19,485 nucleotides of DNA, taken from positions 1-19,485 of the forward strand of contig VIAD01000025.1 in assembly GCA_006546595.1 (NCBI GenBank), read 5' to 3'. The notes below the pieces were generated by a model. That model was not told the DNA's origin. It searched no databases and saw nothing but the letters and a program-made list of their open reading frames with translations. Source of the stretch: Moraxellaceae bacterium AER2_44_116 (GTDB taxonomy: Bacteria; Pseudomonadota; Gammaproteobacteria; Pseudomonadales; Moraxellaceae). Made by a program: the position numbers and the translations under genes. Positions 1-7,118 of the stretch are shown here, one piece after another. The stretch's first letter is position 1. Every line of letters starts with the position of its first letter.

Positions 1-96
1 TTGAATTTGCGATTGCTAATAACATGGATTGACCCGTTTTTGACAAACCCTAACTTAGTATTAGACACCTAACGTATGTGTCTCTTTAATTTTCCA

Positions 97-301
97 TAGG
101 TGTATAACATAATTTTTTTGCCACATCCAATTGAATTTAAAGACAATGGATTTTGTGATGGGACTATGGCGAAAAACAAATACACTAACTGACATCCGAT
201 TTTTAGCATGCAATTATCCAAAAAACCATCAGTAGGTGTATAACACTTTTTTAAATTTTAACCTATTGTTTTTTATACATATTAAAAAATAAATACACCT
301 A
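97..301. repeat. Three copies of TAGGTGTAT (two direct, one inverted)
   Basis: TAGGTGTATAACA occurs exactly at 97-109 and again at 233-245. Both copies are followed within a few bases by a run of T. The 9-bp core recurs in inverted orientation at 293-301. Repeats like this in AT-rich, gene-free DNA can be protein-binding sites (partition, replication or operator), but no partner gene is recognisable next to them. Confidence 0.45.
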
Positions 302-413
302 CAGCAATCATTTATAGTCAAAAAGACACTGACGGCAAAATCACCAAAAATATGGAAGTTAGAAATGCAGTCCTGAAAATGTAATGCAGGCTCAAGTGGC
401 AATTAATCTCGTC

Positions 414-447
414 CTGAGCGGTTTTAAATACAAGCCGCTACAACTAA
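414..447 (+). repeat. 34-bp direct repeat, left copy
   Basis: This stretch matches 8055-8088 at 30 of 34 positions in the same orientation, including a perfect 17-bp core, caagccgctacaactaa, at its right end. The two copies bracket the whole metabolic block. It may be the remnant of an insertion-sequence end or another mobile repeat; no transposase gene remains next to it. Confidence 0.6.
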
Positions 448-495
448 CCTTGTACATACGATAATCCTTGTTTAAAAGCCCATATTATCAATACA

Positions 496-774
496 TTATT
501 TTTGGGGTTTACTCAGAAGATCATGCAGGTAAGAAAAGCCAAGGCTCTTATCGGTGATGATTATTTTGTCTTGATTGATATGGGCACGAAAATGCAGACC
601 TTCTAAACCGATCAATATATCCACGAGATACCAACCAAAGAACTTGACTGCAATGACTTCGGTATGATTTTTTTGGAGTTCCAATTTTGCAGCTTTGATG
701 TTTTTGGCAGGGATAATGACAATTTGAGTAAGATGGCTATCCATTAAAGTAACTTTGTAGAATCGCGTTATCAC
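496..774 (-). CDS. Small hypothetical protein, second gene of a two-gene operon
   Basis: About 92 residues, with no recognised family. The frame stays open upstream to a TTG at 837, which would overlap the preceding gene. I prefer the GTG at 774: it follows an AGGGGAAGG ribosome-binding sequence and leaves a normal 31-nt gap. An ATG at 744 is a further option. The sequence alternates beta-strand-like segments (TQIVIIPAK, IIITDKSLGF) with a helix (NIKAAKLELQK), as in a small compact alpha/beta domain. No signal peptide, membrane segment or catalytic motif is visible. With the gene at 806-1036 it forms a leftward pair probably transcribed from the symmetric promoter at 1140-1180. It could be plasmid cargo of unknown role. 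Confidence 0.55.
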   Translation of the reverse strand: MITRFYKVTLMDSHLTQIVIIPAKNIKAAKLELQKNHTEVIAVKFFGWYLVDILIGLEGLHFRAHINQDKIIITDKSLGFSYLHDLLSKPQK

Positions 775-805
775 GTACCTTCCCCTATAGATGTTGCCAC
801 GGGCC

Positions 806-1036
806 TCACAAATGCACCAAGACCTGCCTAAATCCAATTTCGTGTATTACCCATAAAAGCTGATCAACACTAGAATTGACCATCGTGTGGCCGTGTTCAT
901 CATCCAGCATGTAACTTTTACCAGACGAGTTTTGCACCAGCACAAACCACTGTGCCATATTGCTAGGATTTTTCAGCACTTCTACATTCACTAAATAGCC
1001 CGTTAAAAAACAGGCTCTTGCTTGCTCAATATTCAT
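806..1036 (-). CDS. Small hypothetical protein, first gene of a two-gene operon
   Basis: 76 residues starting at an ATG with an AAGG sequence about 9 nt upstream. No family is recognised. The middle (WFVLVQNSSGKSYMLDDEHG) looks like a beta-hairpin and the end (SSVDQLLWVIHEIGFRQVLV) like a helix followed by a strand, so a small alpha+beta fold is likely. There are no membrane segments or metal motifs. It lies divergently from pckA across a 174-bp gap holding a symmetric promoter, so the two transcription units may share control. The next gene starts 31 nt downstream. Whether the pair serves plasmid maintenance or is cargo cannot be told from the sequence. Confidence 0.6.
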   Translation of the reverse strand: MNIEQARACFLTGYLVNVEVLKNPSNMAQWFVLVQNSSGKSYMLDDEHGHTMVNSSVDQLLWVIHEIGFRQVLVHL

Positions 1037-1139
1037 AATATTTTGCCTTTTTGGTACTCGTGACCCATTTTATTTCTCGGTATAGCCGATCTTTTACTTT
1101 TATCTCTCTGTGAAGTTCACTTGCATACGCGCGCATATA

Positions 1140-1180
1140 ATGACAATATAATTATAACAACATTATAATACTATTGTCAT
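1140..1180. promoter_or_regulatory. Symmetric bidirectional promoter/operator between pckA and the small operon
   Basis: A 41-bp imperfect palindrome centred at 1160, with 16 of 20 base pairs matching (arms ATGACAATA/TATTGTCAT and ATTATAA/TTATAAT). Because it is symmetric it reads as the same promoter on both strands. On the plus strand ATGACA (1140-1145) is separated by 18 bp from TATAAT (1164-1169). On the minus strand ATGACA (1180-1175) is separated by 18 bp from TATAAT (1156-1151). The plus promoter would start pckA with a leader of roughly 35 nt; the minus promoter would serve the genes at 1036-496. The dyad could also be a repressor operator. Confidence 0.7.
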
Positions 1181-1210
1181 AAATCACAACCGCCGCACGG
1201 AGCTAATACC

Positions 1211-2761
1211 ATGACTGCCATGACCCAGACCTTTCATGATTTGACCACCAGTGAACTGATTGAACACGCCTTATCCCAAGGCGAAGGCATTTTGCTAGAT
1301 AACGGGGCATTACAAGTCAGCACAGGCAAGCGCACTGGACGTTCACCTACCGACCGCTTTATTGTTCGTGAGGATAGTACTGCCGCCCAAATAGACTGGG
1401 GAACGGTGAACAAACCTTTCCCTGCTGATAAATTTAATACCCTATGGGATAGAGTAGAAATCTACCTAGAACAAATATGTCATTACACCAGTCGTCTACA
1501 TATTGGTGCTCATCCAGAATTTTACCTCCCTGTCCATGTTCGCTGTGAAGCGGCTTGGCACGGTCTGTTCGCCCGTAATATGTTTATTCGACCAGACGTG
1601 TATAACCCCAAACTCAAAAACGATTGGCAAATAATTAACGCTCCCAACTTCACCTGTGTTCCTGAGCGTGACGGAACAAACTCAGAAAGTGCGGTCATCA
1701 TTAATTTCCTGAGTCGTAAAGTTTTATTGTTAGGGATGCGCTACGCAGGAGAAATGAAGAAAGCCATGTTCTCGGTACAGAACTTTTTACTCCCAGAGAA
1801 CGATGTATTGCCTATGCACTGTTCGGCCAATGTCGGTGATAATGGTGATACTTGTTTATTCTTCGGACTGTCTGGTACGGGAAAAACCACGCTATCAGCC
1901 GATCCTGAGCGTTATTTAATTGGTGATGATGAACACGGATGGGCAAAAGGCTCAGTCTTTAATATTGAAGGTGGCTGCTATGCCAAAACCATCAATCTGT
2001 CCAAACATAATGAGCCGCTTATTTGGGATGCTATTCGTTATGGTGCTGTGGTAGAAAATGTGCATGTCATCGACGGAACACGGACGGCTGATTACTGCGA
2101 CACACGCTTGTCCGAGAATGGCCGTTGCTGCTATCCGTTAGAACATATCGCGAAACGCATGGAAAACAATAACGGTGGGGAACCACGCACAATCATCTTT
2201 TTAACGTGTGATGTTTTTGGTGTACTCCCGCCTGTATCCATCATCTCCAAAGAAGCAGCGGCCTATCATTTCCTCAGCGGTTATACCGCACGAGTCGGCT
2301 CAACCGAGGTTGACGCAATTCCTGGCATTCAACCGACGTTTTCAACGTGTTTTGGTGCGCCATTCATGCCACGTCCCGCAGGTGATTATGCTGCTCTATT
2401 AATGAAACGGATTGAGGCTTTTGGGTCGCGTGTTTATTTAGTCAACACAGGATGGTCTGGCGGATCAGGTGCGTTAGGTGGAACTGGTTCGCGTTTCCCC
2501 ATTCCCGTGACTCGTGCCATTGTCGCAGCTTGTCAAAGTGGCGAGCTAGAAAACGTGGCAACAACACATCTCGATATTTTGAATTTGGATATTCCAACAC
2601 ACGTTACGGGTGTCGATAGTCGTTTTCTCAATCCTCGCAGTGCGTGGACGAATACCGAGGAATATGACCGTCAGGCGCAGGAATTAGCGCAATTGTTTAG
2701 TAAAAACATTAGCCGCTTCAATATTCCATCTGACGTGGTAATTGCAGGGCCACAAGCCTAA
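1211..2761 (+). CDS. pckA: Phosphoenolpyruvate carboxykinase (ATP)
   Basis: Cytoplasmic enzyme converting oxaloacetate plus ATP to phosphoenolpyruvate, CO2 and ADP, the first committed step of gluconeogenesis. The 516 residues are a normal length for the ATP-dependent family. Visible hallmarks are TGRSPTDRF near residue 42 (substrate-binding Arg), the kinase-1a P-loop GLSGTGKTT at 219-227, the metal-binding kinase-2 motif LIGDDEHGW at 236-244, and the adenine-loop region NTGWSGG near 412. The glycine-rich loop after NTGW is about three residues longer than in some homologues. The start has GGAG 8 nt upstream; a second ATG lies three codons later. It follows the symmetric promoter at 1140-1180. 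With malic enzyme and the alanine transaminase nearby it makes a C3/C4-node gene set, which is unusual on a plasmid-like replicon. Confidence 0.97.
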   Translation: MTAMTQTFHDLTTSELIEHALSQGEGILLDNGALQVSTGKRTGRSPTDRFIVREDSTAAQIDWGTVNKPFPADKFNTLWDRVEIYLEQICHYTSRLHIGAHPEFYLPVHVRCEAAWHGLFARNMFIRPDVYNPKLKNDWQIINAPNFTCVPERDGTNSESAVIINFLSRKVLLLGMRYAGEMKKAMFSVQNFLLPENDVLPMHCSANVGDNGDTCLFFGLSGTGKTTLSADPERYLIGDDEHGWAKGSVFNIEGGCYAKTINLSKHNEPLIWDAIRYGAVVENVHVIDGTRTADYCDTRLSENGRCCYPLEHIAKRMENNNGGEPRTIIFLTCDVFGVLPPVSIISKEAAAYHFLSGYTARVGSTEVDAIPGIQPTFSTCFGAPFMPRPAGDYAALLMKRIEAFGSRVYLVNTGWSGGSGALGGTGSRFPIPVTRAIVAACQSGELENVATTHLDILNLDIPTHVTGVDSRFLNPRSAWTNTEEYDRQAQELAQLFSKNISRFNIPSDVVIAGPQA

Positions 2762-2798
2762 TCAATATCACCATGATGAGCTGATTCATGAATTAAAG

Positions 2799-2821
2799 AA
2801 GGAGGCCATGCCACCCTCCTT
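2799..2821 (+). terminator. Stem-loop after pckA
   Basis: A perfect 7-bp stem AAGGAGG/CCTCCTT with a 9-nt loop begins 38 nt after the pckA stop. No real T-run follows, so termination would be weak or the hairpin may instead stabilise the mRNA 3' end. Confidence 0.4.
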
Positions 2822-2916
2822 ATTCATTATCCATGCACAGAACCATAAGAACTTTAGGACTTACACACCACTATTAGCGCGTAAATTCTAAGCTGCTGCG
2901 CTCACAGGAGACGCAA

Positions 2917-3675
2917 ATGTATTCATTTCAGACACCTTTTCTCATGGATGATGGCGAAACTCAATCATTACACTTTGATTTCAAATACGTGCAAAGTGAG
3001 ATGCGTATTGATGCACCGATTGAGCTTCTTTTTGGTTACACCCAAGCGATGATGGCGTTTTTGTTGATTAATCCAACGCCCAAAAATATTTTATTGGTGG
3101 GTTTAGGCGGGGGGTCTTTATCTAAATATTGTCACCATCTGTTGCCACAAACGATGGTCACTACGGTTGAAATTAACGAAGATGTGATTCTGCTACGCGA
3201 TTCATTCCATATTCCACCCAATAATGAATATTTTAATGTCGTACATGATGATGCCGCCAACTACTTACGTCATCAACACCAGATTAGCGATATTATTCTG
3301 TTAGATGGCTATACGACAGAAGGTTTACCTAGAATGCTAACAACGCCTATGTTTTATAAGGATTGTTATAACGCATTAAATGACGGTGGAATTCTGGTGG
3401 CTAATTTTAATTGTGAAGACGTACAACTCGCTGCCTGTATGGGGCGGCTGCTTCGTATTTTTAAGAGTAAAGTTCTGATCATTAAATCGAACACCAGTGG
3501 TAATAAAGTGGTTTTCGCTTTTAAAGGTCACAACAGCTTGCCTATAGGCTTAATGGGAGAGCGGGCGGAGCAATTACAACAACAAACCAAATTGCCGATG
3601 CTGCATTTTTATGAACAAATCGTCATGGGCTGCCGACCTTGGCTAATCCCTCACGAAAATCGAGATATGGCTTAG
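2917..3675 (+). CDS. Spermidine-synthase-like class I methyltransferase-fold protein
   Basis: 252 residues with the SpeE-like Rossmann core. It has the nucleotide-binding loop VGLGGGSLSK (61-70), an acidic strand end VEIN (84-87) that would hold the ribose, DD at 111-112, and LLDGY at 128-132. Spermidine synthases carry D-x-x-D at this last place, the second Asp being the catalytic base; here it reads D-G-Y-T, so the catalytic Asp is missing. I therefore expect a spermidine-synthase-like protein of unknown substrate rather than a true aminopropyltransferase. The start has AGGAG 7 nt upstream. It follows pckA by 155 nt on the same strand, separated by a hairpin, and converges with the small RHH gene. 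No membrane segments are visible. Confidence 0.8.
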   Translation: MYSFQTPFLMDDGETQSLHFDFKYVQSEMRIDAPIELLFGYTQAMMAFLLINPTPKNILLVGLGGGSLSKYCHHLLPQTMVTTVEINEDVILLRDSFHIPPNNEYFNVVHDDAANYLRHQHQISDIILLDGYTTEGLPRMLTTPMFYKDCYNALNDGGILVANFNCEDVQLAACMGRLLRIFKSKVLIIKSNTSGNKVVFAFKGHNSLPIGLMGERAEQLQQQTKLPMLHFYEQIVMGCRPWLIPHENRDMA

Positions 3676-3684
3676 ATGATGGTT

Positions 3685-3714
3685 ACCTGACAGGTCATGA
3701 CTCGGTACTTTTTT
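3685..3714 (+). terminator. Possible terminator of the spermidine-synthase-like gene
   Basis: An ACCTG-A-CAGGT inverted repeat and an outer TACC/GGTA pairing are followed by six T residues, starting 10 nt past the stop codon. The stem is short and overlaps the 3' end of the convergent RHH gene, so the call is tentative. Confidence 0.3.
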
Positions 3715-3895
3715 CCCGTCCAACTGCTTGGGGGCTACGAGTACTATAGCTGACTTCATGCTTTTCCAAATACTCACGGATGAGTTGGCGGACAACCTGA
3801 GAGGGAGTGATATCTTGACGAGAGCACAATTGTTCAAATGCCTGTTTTTTGACGGGATCAATCAGAACCGTCAGGCGAGCAGTCTTGTTTTCCAT
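3695..3895 (-). CDS. Small ribbon-helix-helix (CopG/Arc-type) regulator
   Basis: 66 residues with the RHH pattern: a beta-strand ARLTVLID at residues 6-13, helix A from about 14 to 26 (PVKKQAFEQLCSR), then a turn and helix B (TPSQVVRQLIREYLEKH, 30-46). The remaining C-terminal tail is short and polar. Such proteins bind palindromic DNA as dimers through the beta-ribbon; many are antitoxins or plasmid regulators. No toxin gene is visible beside it, so I would call it a solitary regulator. A good promoter lies 40-68 nt upstream, and its -35 box is covered by a GGAATG/CATTCC palindrome, an obvious candidate for autoregulation. An overlapping frame at 3643-3861 is a shadow. The ribosome-binding site is weak. 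Confidence 0.75.
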   Translation of the reverse strand: MENKTARLTVLIDPVKKQAFEQLCSRQDITPSQVVRQLIREYLEKHEVSYSTRSPQAVGREKSTES

Positions 3896-3934
3896 AGAAT
3901 GAAAATTCTCTATATCACTAAGTATGTTAATTGG

Positions 3935-3966
3935 ATTATAACTCTTTACAGGAATGGTGTCATTCC
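3935..3966 (-). promoter_or_regulatory. Promoter with overlapping palindromic operator of the RHH gene
   Basis: On the minus strand ATGACA (3963-3958) is separated by 17 bp from TATAAT (3940-3935), predicting a start of transcription about 30 nt before the ATG at 3895. A perfect palindrome GGAATG-GTGT-CATTCC (3951-3966) covers the -35 element, as expected for a repressor operator. The most economical model is autoregulation by the RHH protein. Confidence 0.6.
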
Positions 3967-3984
3967 CGTAAAAAATATAAGCCT

Positions 3985-4011
3985 TTATTAAAGCTGTCTA
4001 ACGATTACAGC
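3985..4011 (-). terminator. Weak terminator at the end of the malic enzyme operon
   Basis: On the minus strand the hairpin GCTGT-(9 nt)-ACAGC begins at the malic enzyme stop codon and is followed by TTTAAT. The stem is only 5 bp and the T-run is poor, so efficiency is doubtful. Confidence 0.35.
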
Positions 4012-5249
4012 GGATAGTTTTTAGGATAAGGCAAACGAGCGACACCAGAAGAAACGGCTGCTTGAGCGACAGCAGCGGATACTTTACCCAATAGTCGCCA
4101 ATCGAGTGGCTTGGGTAAAATATAATCCACCCCAAAGCTGAGAGACTCTAATTCATATGCTCTTAATACAGGGGCAGGAACGGGTTCTTTCGCTAATTCG
4201 CGTAACGCAACAACGGCCGCTAATTTCATGGCTTGATTAATACAACTTGCCCGTACATCCAACGCCCCTCGAAAAATGTAAGGAAACGCCAGTACATTAT
4301 TGACCTGATTCCCATAGTCAGAACGTCCCGTCGCCATTAATAAGTCAGGTCTAGCTGCTTTCGCCAAGAGCGGAGAAATTTCTGGGTCTGGATTGGAGCA
4401 AGCAAATAGAATGGGCTTGTTCGCCATTGTTTTCAACATCTCTTGGGTAATGAGGTCCGGGCCAGCTAAACCAATACACACATCGGCTCCACATAAGGCA
4501 TCGGCTAATGTCCGTGCCTCGGTCTCTTGAGCAAACTCTGTTTTTGTGCCAACGACACCGATCCGACCTGTATAAATCACCCCCAAACGATCCACCATCA
4601 AGAGTTTCGAGCGCGGCAAGCCTAAACTGACGAGCAAACGCATACAAGCCGTCGCTGCAGCTCCCGCACCTAGGCAAACAAGATTAATGTTGGTCAGAGT
4701 TTTTCCTTGCAACTCTAAGGCGTTAAGTAAGCCCGCTGCGGTGACAATAGCGGTACCGTGCTGATCATCGTGAAAAACGGGGACATTGCATCGCTCAATA
4801 AGTTTTTGTTCAATTTCAAAACATTCGGGGGCTTTAATGTCTTCCAAATTGATACCGCCAAAGGTATCGGCAATCAGTGCAACGGTCTCAATAAATGCAT
4901 CTGGCTGTTCCGTATTAACTTCAATATCAATGGCATCAATACTCGCAAATCGTTTGAATAATAAAGCTTTTCCTTCCATAACAGGCTTGCTTGCCAATGC
5001 ACCTAAATTTCCTAGACCAAGAATCGCCGTGCCATTGCTAATGACCGCGACTAAATTCCCTTTAGCCGTGTACTGGTAAGCATTTTCAGGGTCTTTGGCA
5101 ATTTCTTTAACGGGTTCTGCGACACCAGGAGTATATGCCAACGCAAGATCAGCCGCTGTATTCGCAGGTTTTGACAATTTAATGGCAATTTTCCCAGGTT
5201 GAGGCGAGGCATGATAAGCCAATGCCAACTCTCTGATATTGTGAGGCAT
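4005..5249 (-). CDS. Malic enzyme, short form without phosphotransacetylase domain
   Basis: Cytoplasmic NAD(P)-dependent oxidative decarboxylation of malate to pyruvate and CO2. The 414 residues match the MaeB-type catalytic part. The ATG at 5249 has AAGGAA 8 nt upstream; the TTG at 5270 has none, so the longer frame is rejected. Motifs counted from that ATG: YTPGVAEP near 39, the metal-binding region GGINLEDIKAP near 131-141, FHDDQHGTA at 159-167, the dinucleotide loop LGAGAAA at 193-199, and GRSDYGNQVNNVLAFP near 308-323. MaeB of enteric bacteria carries an extra roughly 330-residue phosphotransacetylase-like domain, which is absent here. It is the last gene of an operon with the transaminase and the acetyltransferase, 48 nt after the latter. 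Cofactor preference cannot be told by eye. Confidence 0.93.
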   Translation of the reverse strand: MPHNIRELALAYHASPQPGKIAIKLSKPANTAADLALAYTPGVAEPVKEIAKDPENAYQYTAKGNLVAVISNGTAILGLGNLGALASKPVMEGKALLFKRFASIDAIDIEVNTEQPDAFIETVALIADTFGGINLEDIKAPECFEIEQKLIERCNVPVFHDDQHGTAIVTAAGLLNALELQGKTLTNINLVCLGAGAAATACMRLLVSLGLPRSKLLMVDRLGVIYTGRIGVVGTKTEFAQETEARTLADALCGADVCIGLAGPDLITQEMLKTMANKPILFACSNPDPEISPLLAKAARPDLLMATGRSDYGNQVNNVLAFPYIFRGALDVRASCINQAMKLAAVVALRELAKEPVPAPVLRAYELESLSFGVDYILPKPLDWRLLGKVSAAVAQAAVSSGVARLPYPKNYPL

Positions 5250-5297
5250 ATACACGTTCCTTAAAGGCAATACACAGTGTTTAATGATGTTTACTTT

Positions 5298-5726
5298 CTA
5301 ATAATTTCGGGAGTATACGTTGACATCTTCACGCAAATACCAATCCAACTCACACCAAAATTTTTGGGCGTCGGTGTTATTATGCAGAACAAATAAATGC
5401 GCTTTGTTAATGGATTTTCGACTCATGGCTAGATCCAAAGCAGCCGCTAGTTGTTTACCTAAGCCGTTCCTTCGTCGATGAGCGGCGATTATAAAATGAT
5501 AGATATATGCTCGCCGACCATCGAATCCCGTCAATACTGCACCTACGAGCTGATCTTCTTCCCAGAGGCCCAAGCAAAGGTAGGGGTTGTGGCGAATCAT
5601 CCTGTCAAACCCTGCTTCAGAATCGTCAAAATCACGAATAACGATGCTTTGCTCTTGTTGCCACAAGTCGGCAACCGCCTGATAATCAAGTGACCTCAAC
5701 GGCCAAATTTCCACCAACATACTCAC
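5298..5726 (-). CDS. GNAT-family N-acetyltransferase (YpeA-like)
   Basis: 142 residues of the Gcn5-related N-acetyltransferase fold, transferring acetyl from acetyl-CoA to an amine of unknown identity. The acetyl-CoA pyrophosphate loop is visible as RRRNGLGKQL (84-93), matching R/Q-x-x-G-x-G/A. It is followed by the typical HLFVLHNNTDAQKFW stretch (about 110-124) in which Asn and the later Tyr/Trp region close the site. The N-terminal LWQQEQSIVIRDFDDSE resembles the YpeA branch. The GTG start overlaps the stop of the upstream transaminase by 4 nt (GTGA), indicating translational coupling; an ATG lies two codons later. Small stand-alone GNATs of this branch often have no known substrate. Confidence 0.88.
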   Translation of the reverse strand: MSMLVEIWPLRSLDYQAVADLWQQEQSIVIRDFDDSEAGFDRMIRHNPYLCLGLWEEDQLVGAVLTGFDGRRAYIYHFIIAAHRRRNGLGKQLAAALDLAMSRKSINKAHLFVLHNNTDAQKFWCELDWYLREDVNVYSRNY

Positions 5727-6964
5727 GCCAAATAACGCCGATCTGGGGTATGACGGCGACGATATGTTGCTAAAAATCGTGAAAATCGCGCTATGGCTTT
5801 TATTAATTCATCACTTCTGGGTAAAAACACCCATCGTAAATGGTCTGGATGCGACCAGTTAAACGCGGATCCTTGCACTAGCAACAGTTTTTCAGCACGC
5901 AATAACTCAAGCACAAACTGTTCATCATCCTGAATTGGATACAAATGGGGATCTAGCTTCGGAAATAAGTAGAAGCCACCTTTTGGTTTGACACAACTGA
6001 CACCGGGAATCGCAGTTAATAATTCCCATGCAAGATTGCGCTGAGTCAATACACGGCCAGCCGTTCCTGTTAAATCGTGAATACTTTGATGACCACCCAA
6101 AGCGGTTTGAATAGCATATTGAGCAGGGACATTGGCACATAAACGCATTGAGGCGAGCATGTCCAATCCTTCGACATAGCTTGTCGCTGACTGCTTCGCA
6201 CCACTTAACATTAACCAGCCTGTCCTGAATCCAGCCGAACGGTAATTTTTAGATAAACCATTAAATGTGACACATAAAACATCGGAGACTAAACTGGCAA
6301 TTGGAATGTGCGTGGCCTCATCGTAAATAACCTGATCGTAAATCTCATCCGCAAAAATGGTTAAATCGTGCCGACGCGCAATTTCAACCAGTTGCTCTAA
6401 CACGAATTTTGGATAAACAGCCCCCGTCGGGTTGTTTGGGTTGACGATGACAATGCCTTTGGTGCGCTGAGAGATATTAGCTTCTATATCTGCCATGTTG
6501 GGCATCCAATCCGCTGTTTCATCACAACGATAATGAACGGGATTACCGCCAGCAAACGTCACGGCGGCCGTCCACAAAGGGTAGTCTGGACAAGGAATCA
6601 GTATCTCATCACCCTGATTCAACAAAGCTTGCATTGCCATGATGATCATTTCAGAAATGCCATTCCCGATATAGACATCACCGACATCCACGCCGAAAAC
6701 GCCTTTTTGCTGGTAATACTGCACGATAGCTTTTCGAGCCGAAAATATCCCTTTGGAGTCGCAATAACCCGCAGCCAATGGCAAATTAGTCATGACATCT
6801 TGCAGAATTTCGGCGGGTGCTTCAAAACCAAATGCGGCAGGATTACCAATATTTAAGCGAATAAGTGCGTGTCCCTGCGCCTCCATTTGGGCGGCCTCAT
6901 GCAAAACAGGCCCTCGTATGTCACGGCCTACTTTCTGTAATTTGATTGATTTGCGGATTTCCAT
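5723..6964 (-). CDS. alaA: Alanine/pyruvate aminotransferase (AlaA/YfbQ-like)
   Basis: PLP-dependent class I aminotransferase, most like AlaA, which interconverts glutamate plus pyruvate with alanine plus 2-oxoglutarate. The 413 residues compare with about 405 in E. coli AlaA. Diagnostic segments are the N-terminal IRLNIGNPAAFGF (about 35-47), GISEMIIMAMQALLNQGDE (102-120), CPDYPLW (125-131), NPNNPTGAVY (175-184), ADEIYDQV (205-212), and the Schiff-base lysine in FNGLSKNYRS (K239). It is the first gene of the leftward operon with the acetyltransferase (4-nt overlap) and malic enzyme, a sensible pairing since malic enzyme makes the pyruvate it uses. The ATG has only a poor purine-rich leader. 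The divergent gap upstream holds palindromes that may be operators. Confidence 0.93.
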   Translation of the reverse strand: MEIRKSIKLQKVGRDIRGPVLHEAAQMEAQGHALIRLNIGNPAAFGFEAPAEILQDVMTNLPLAAGYCDSKGIFSARKAIVQYYQQKGVFGVDVGDVYIGNGISEMIIMAMQALLNQGDEILIPCPDYPLWTAAVTFAGGNPVHYRCDETADWMPNMADIEANISQRTKGIVIVNPNNPTGAVYPKFVLEQLVEIARRHDLTIFADEIYDQVIYDEATHIPIASLVSDVLCVTFNGLSKNYRSAGFRTGWLMLSGAKQSATSYVEGLDMLASMRLCANVPAQYAIQTALGGHQSIHDLTGTAGRVLTQRNLAWELLTAIPGVSCVKPKGGFYLFPKLDPHLYPIQDDEQFVLELLRAEKLLLVQGSAFNWSHPDHLRWVFLPRSDELIKAIARFSRFLATYRRRHTPDRRYLA

Positions 6965-6997
6965 TACACACCCACACTCACTGCAAGAGAAAACTCA

Positions 6998-7046
6998 AAT
7001 GCCATTGGCATTAACTAGCTTATACATTAACATATTATGATAATAT
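6998..7046. promoter_or_regulatory. Palindromes in the alaA-like / DUF1275 divergent promoter region
   Basis: The 154-bp gap between two divergent genes contains a perfect inverted repeat AATGCC-ATT-GGCATT (6998-7012) and a perfect 15-bp palindrome ATATTAT-G-ATAATAT (7032-7046). TTGGCA inside the first, with a 17-bp spacing to TAACAT, could drive the rightward gene. The AT palindrome supplies -10-like sequences on both strands. These are candidate operators; no specific regulator is recognisable. Confidence 0.45.
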
Positions 7047-7118
7047 AAATCACATAATATTAGCCTTGTCTCGATGCAAATCAGATGCAGTTCAAACATA
7101 ATGTGAGAGAAAACGTCT

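Larger units (their letters stand above)
1..495. other. AT-rich intergenic leader without a gene
   Basis: No convincing coding region is seen here; open stretches are at most about 30 codons and lack ribosome-binding sites. The stretch is strongly AT-rich and holds short repeats (taggtgtat at 97, 233 and inverted at 293), a small inverted repeat agacac/gtgtct at 63-83, and the first copy of a 34-bp direct repeat near its right end. A weak hairpin with CCCA/TGGG arms near 478-514 could end the leftward small-gene operon, but it is too weak to call a terminator. Confidence 0.6.

Noticed and set aside
775..837. TTG start of the small gene at 496
   Set aside because: It would overlap the preceding gene; the GTG at 774 has a better ribosome-binding sequence and normal spacing.
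4351..4677. 108-residue open frame inside malic enzyme
   Set aside because: A shadow frame in a different phase of a well-supported enzyme gene, with no family features.
5250..5270. TTG start for malic enzyme
   Set aside because: The ATG at 5249 has AAGGAA at the right distance and begins where the family begins.
7021..7060. CRP-type site in the alaA/DUF1275 gap
   Set aside because: TGTGA and TCATA half-sites are separated by 9 bp rather than 6, so it does not fit the consensus.
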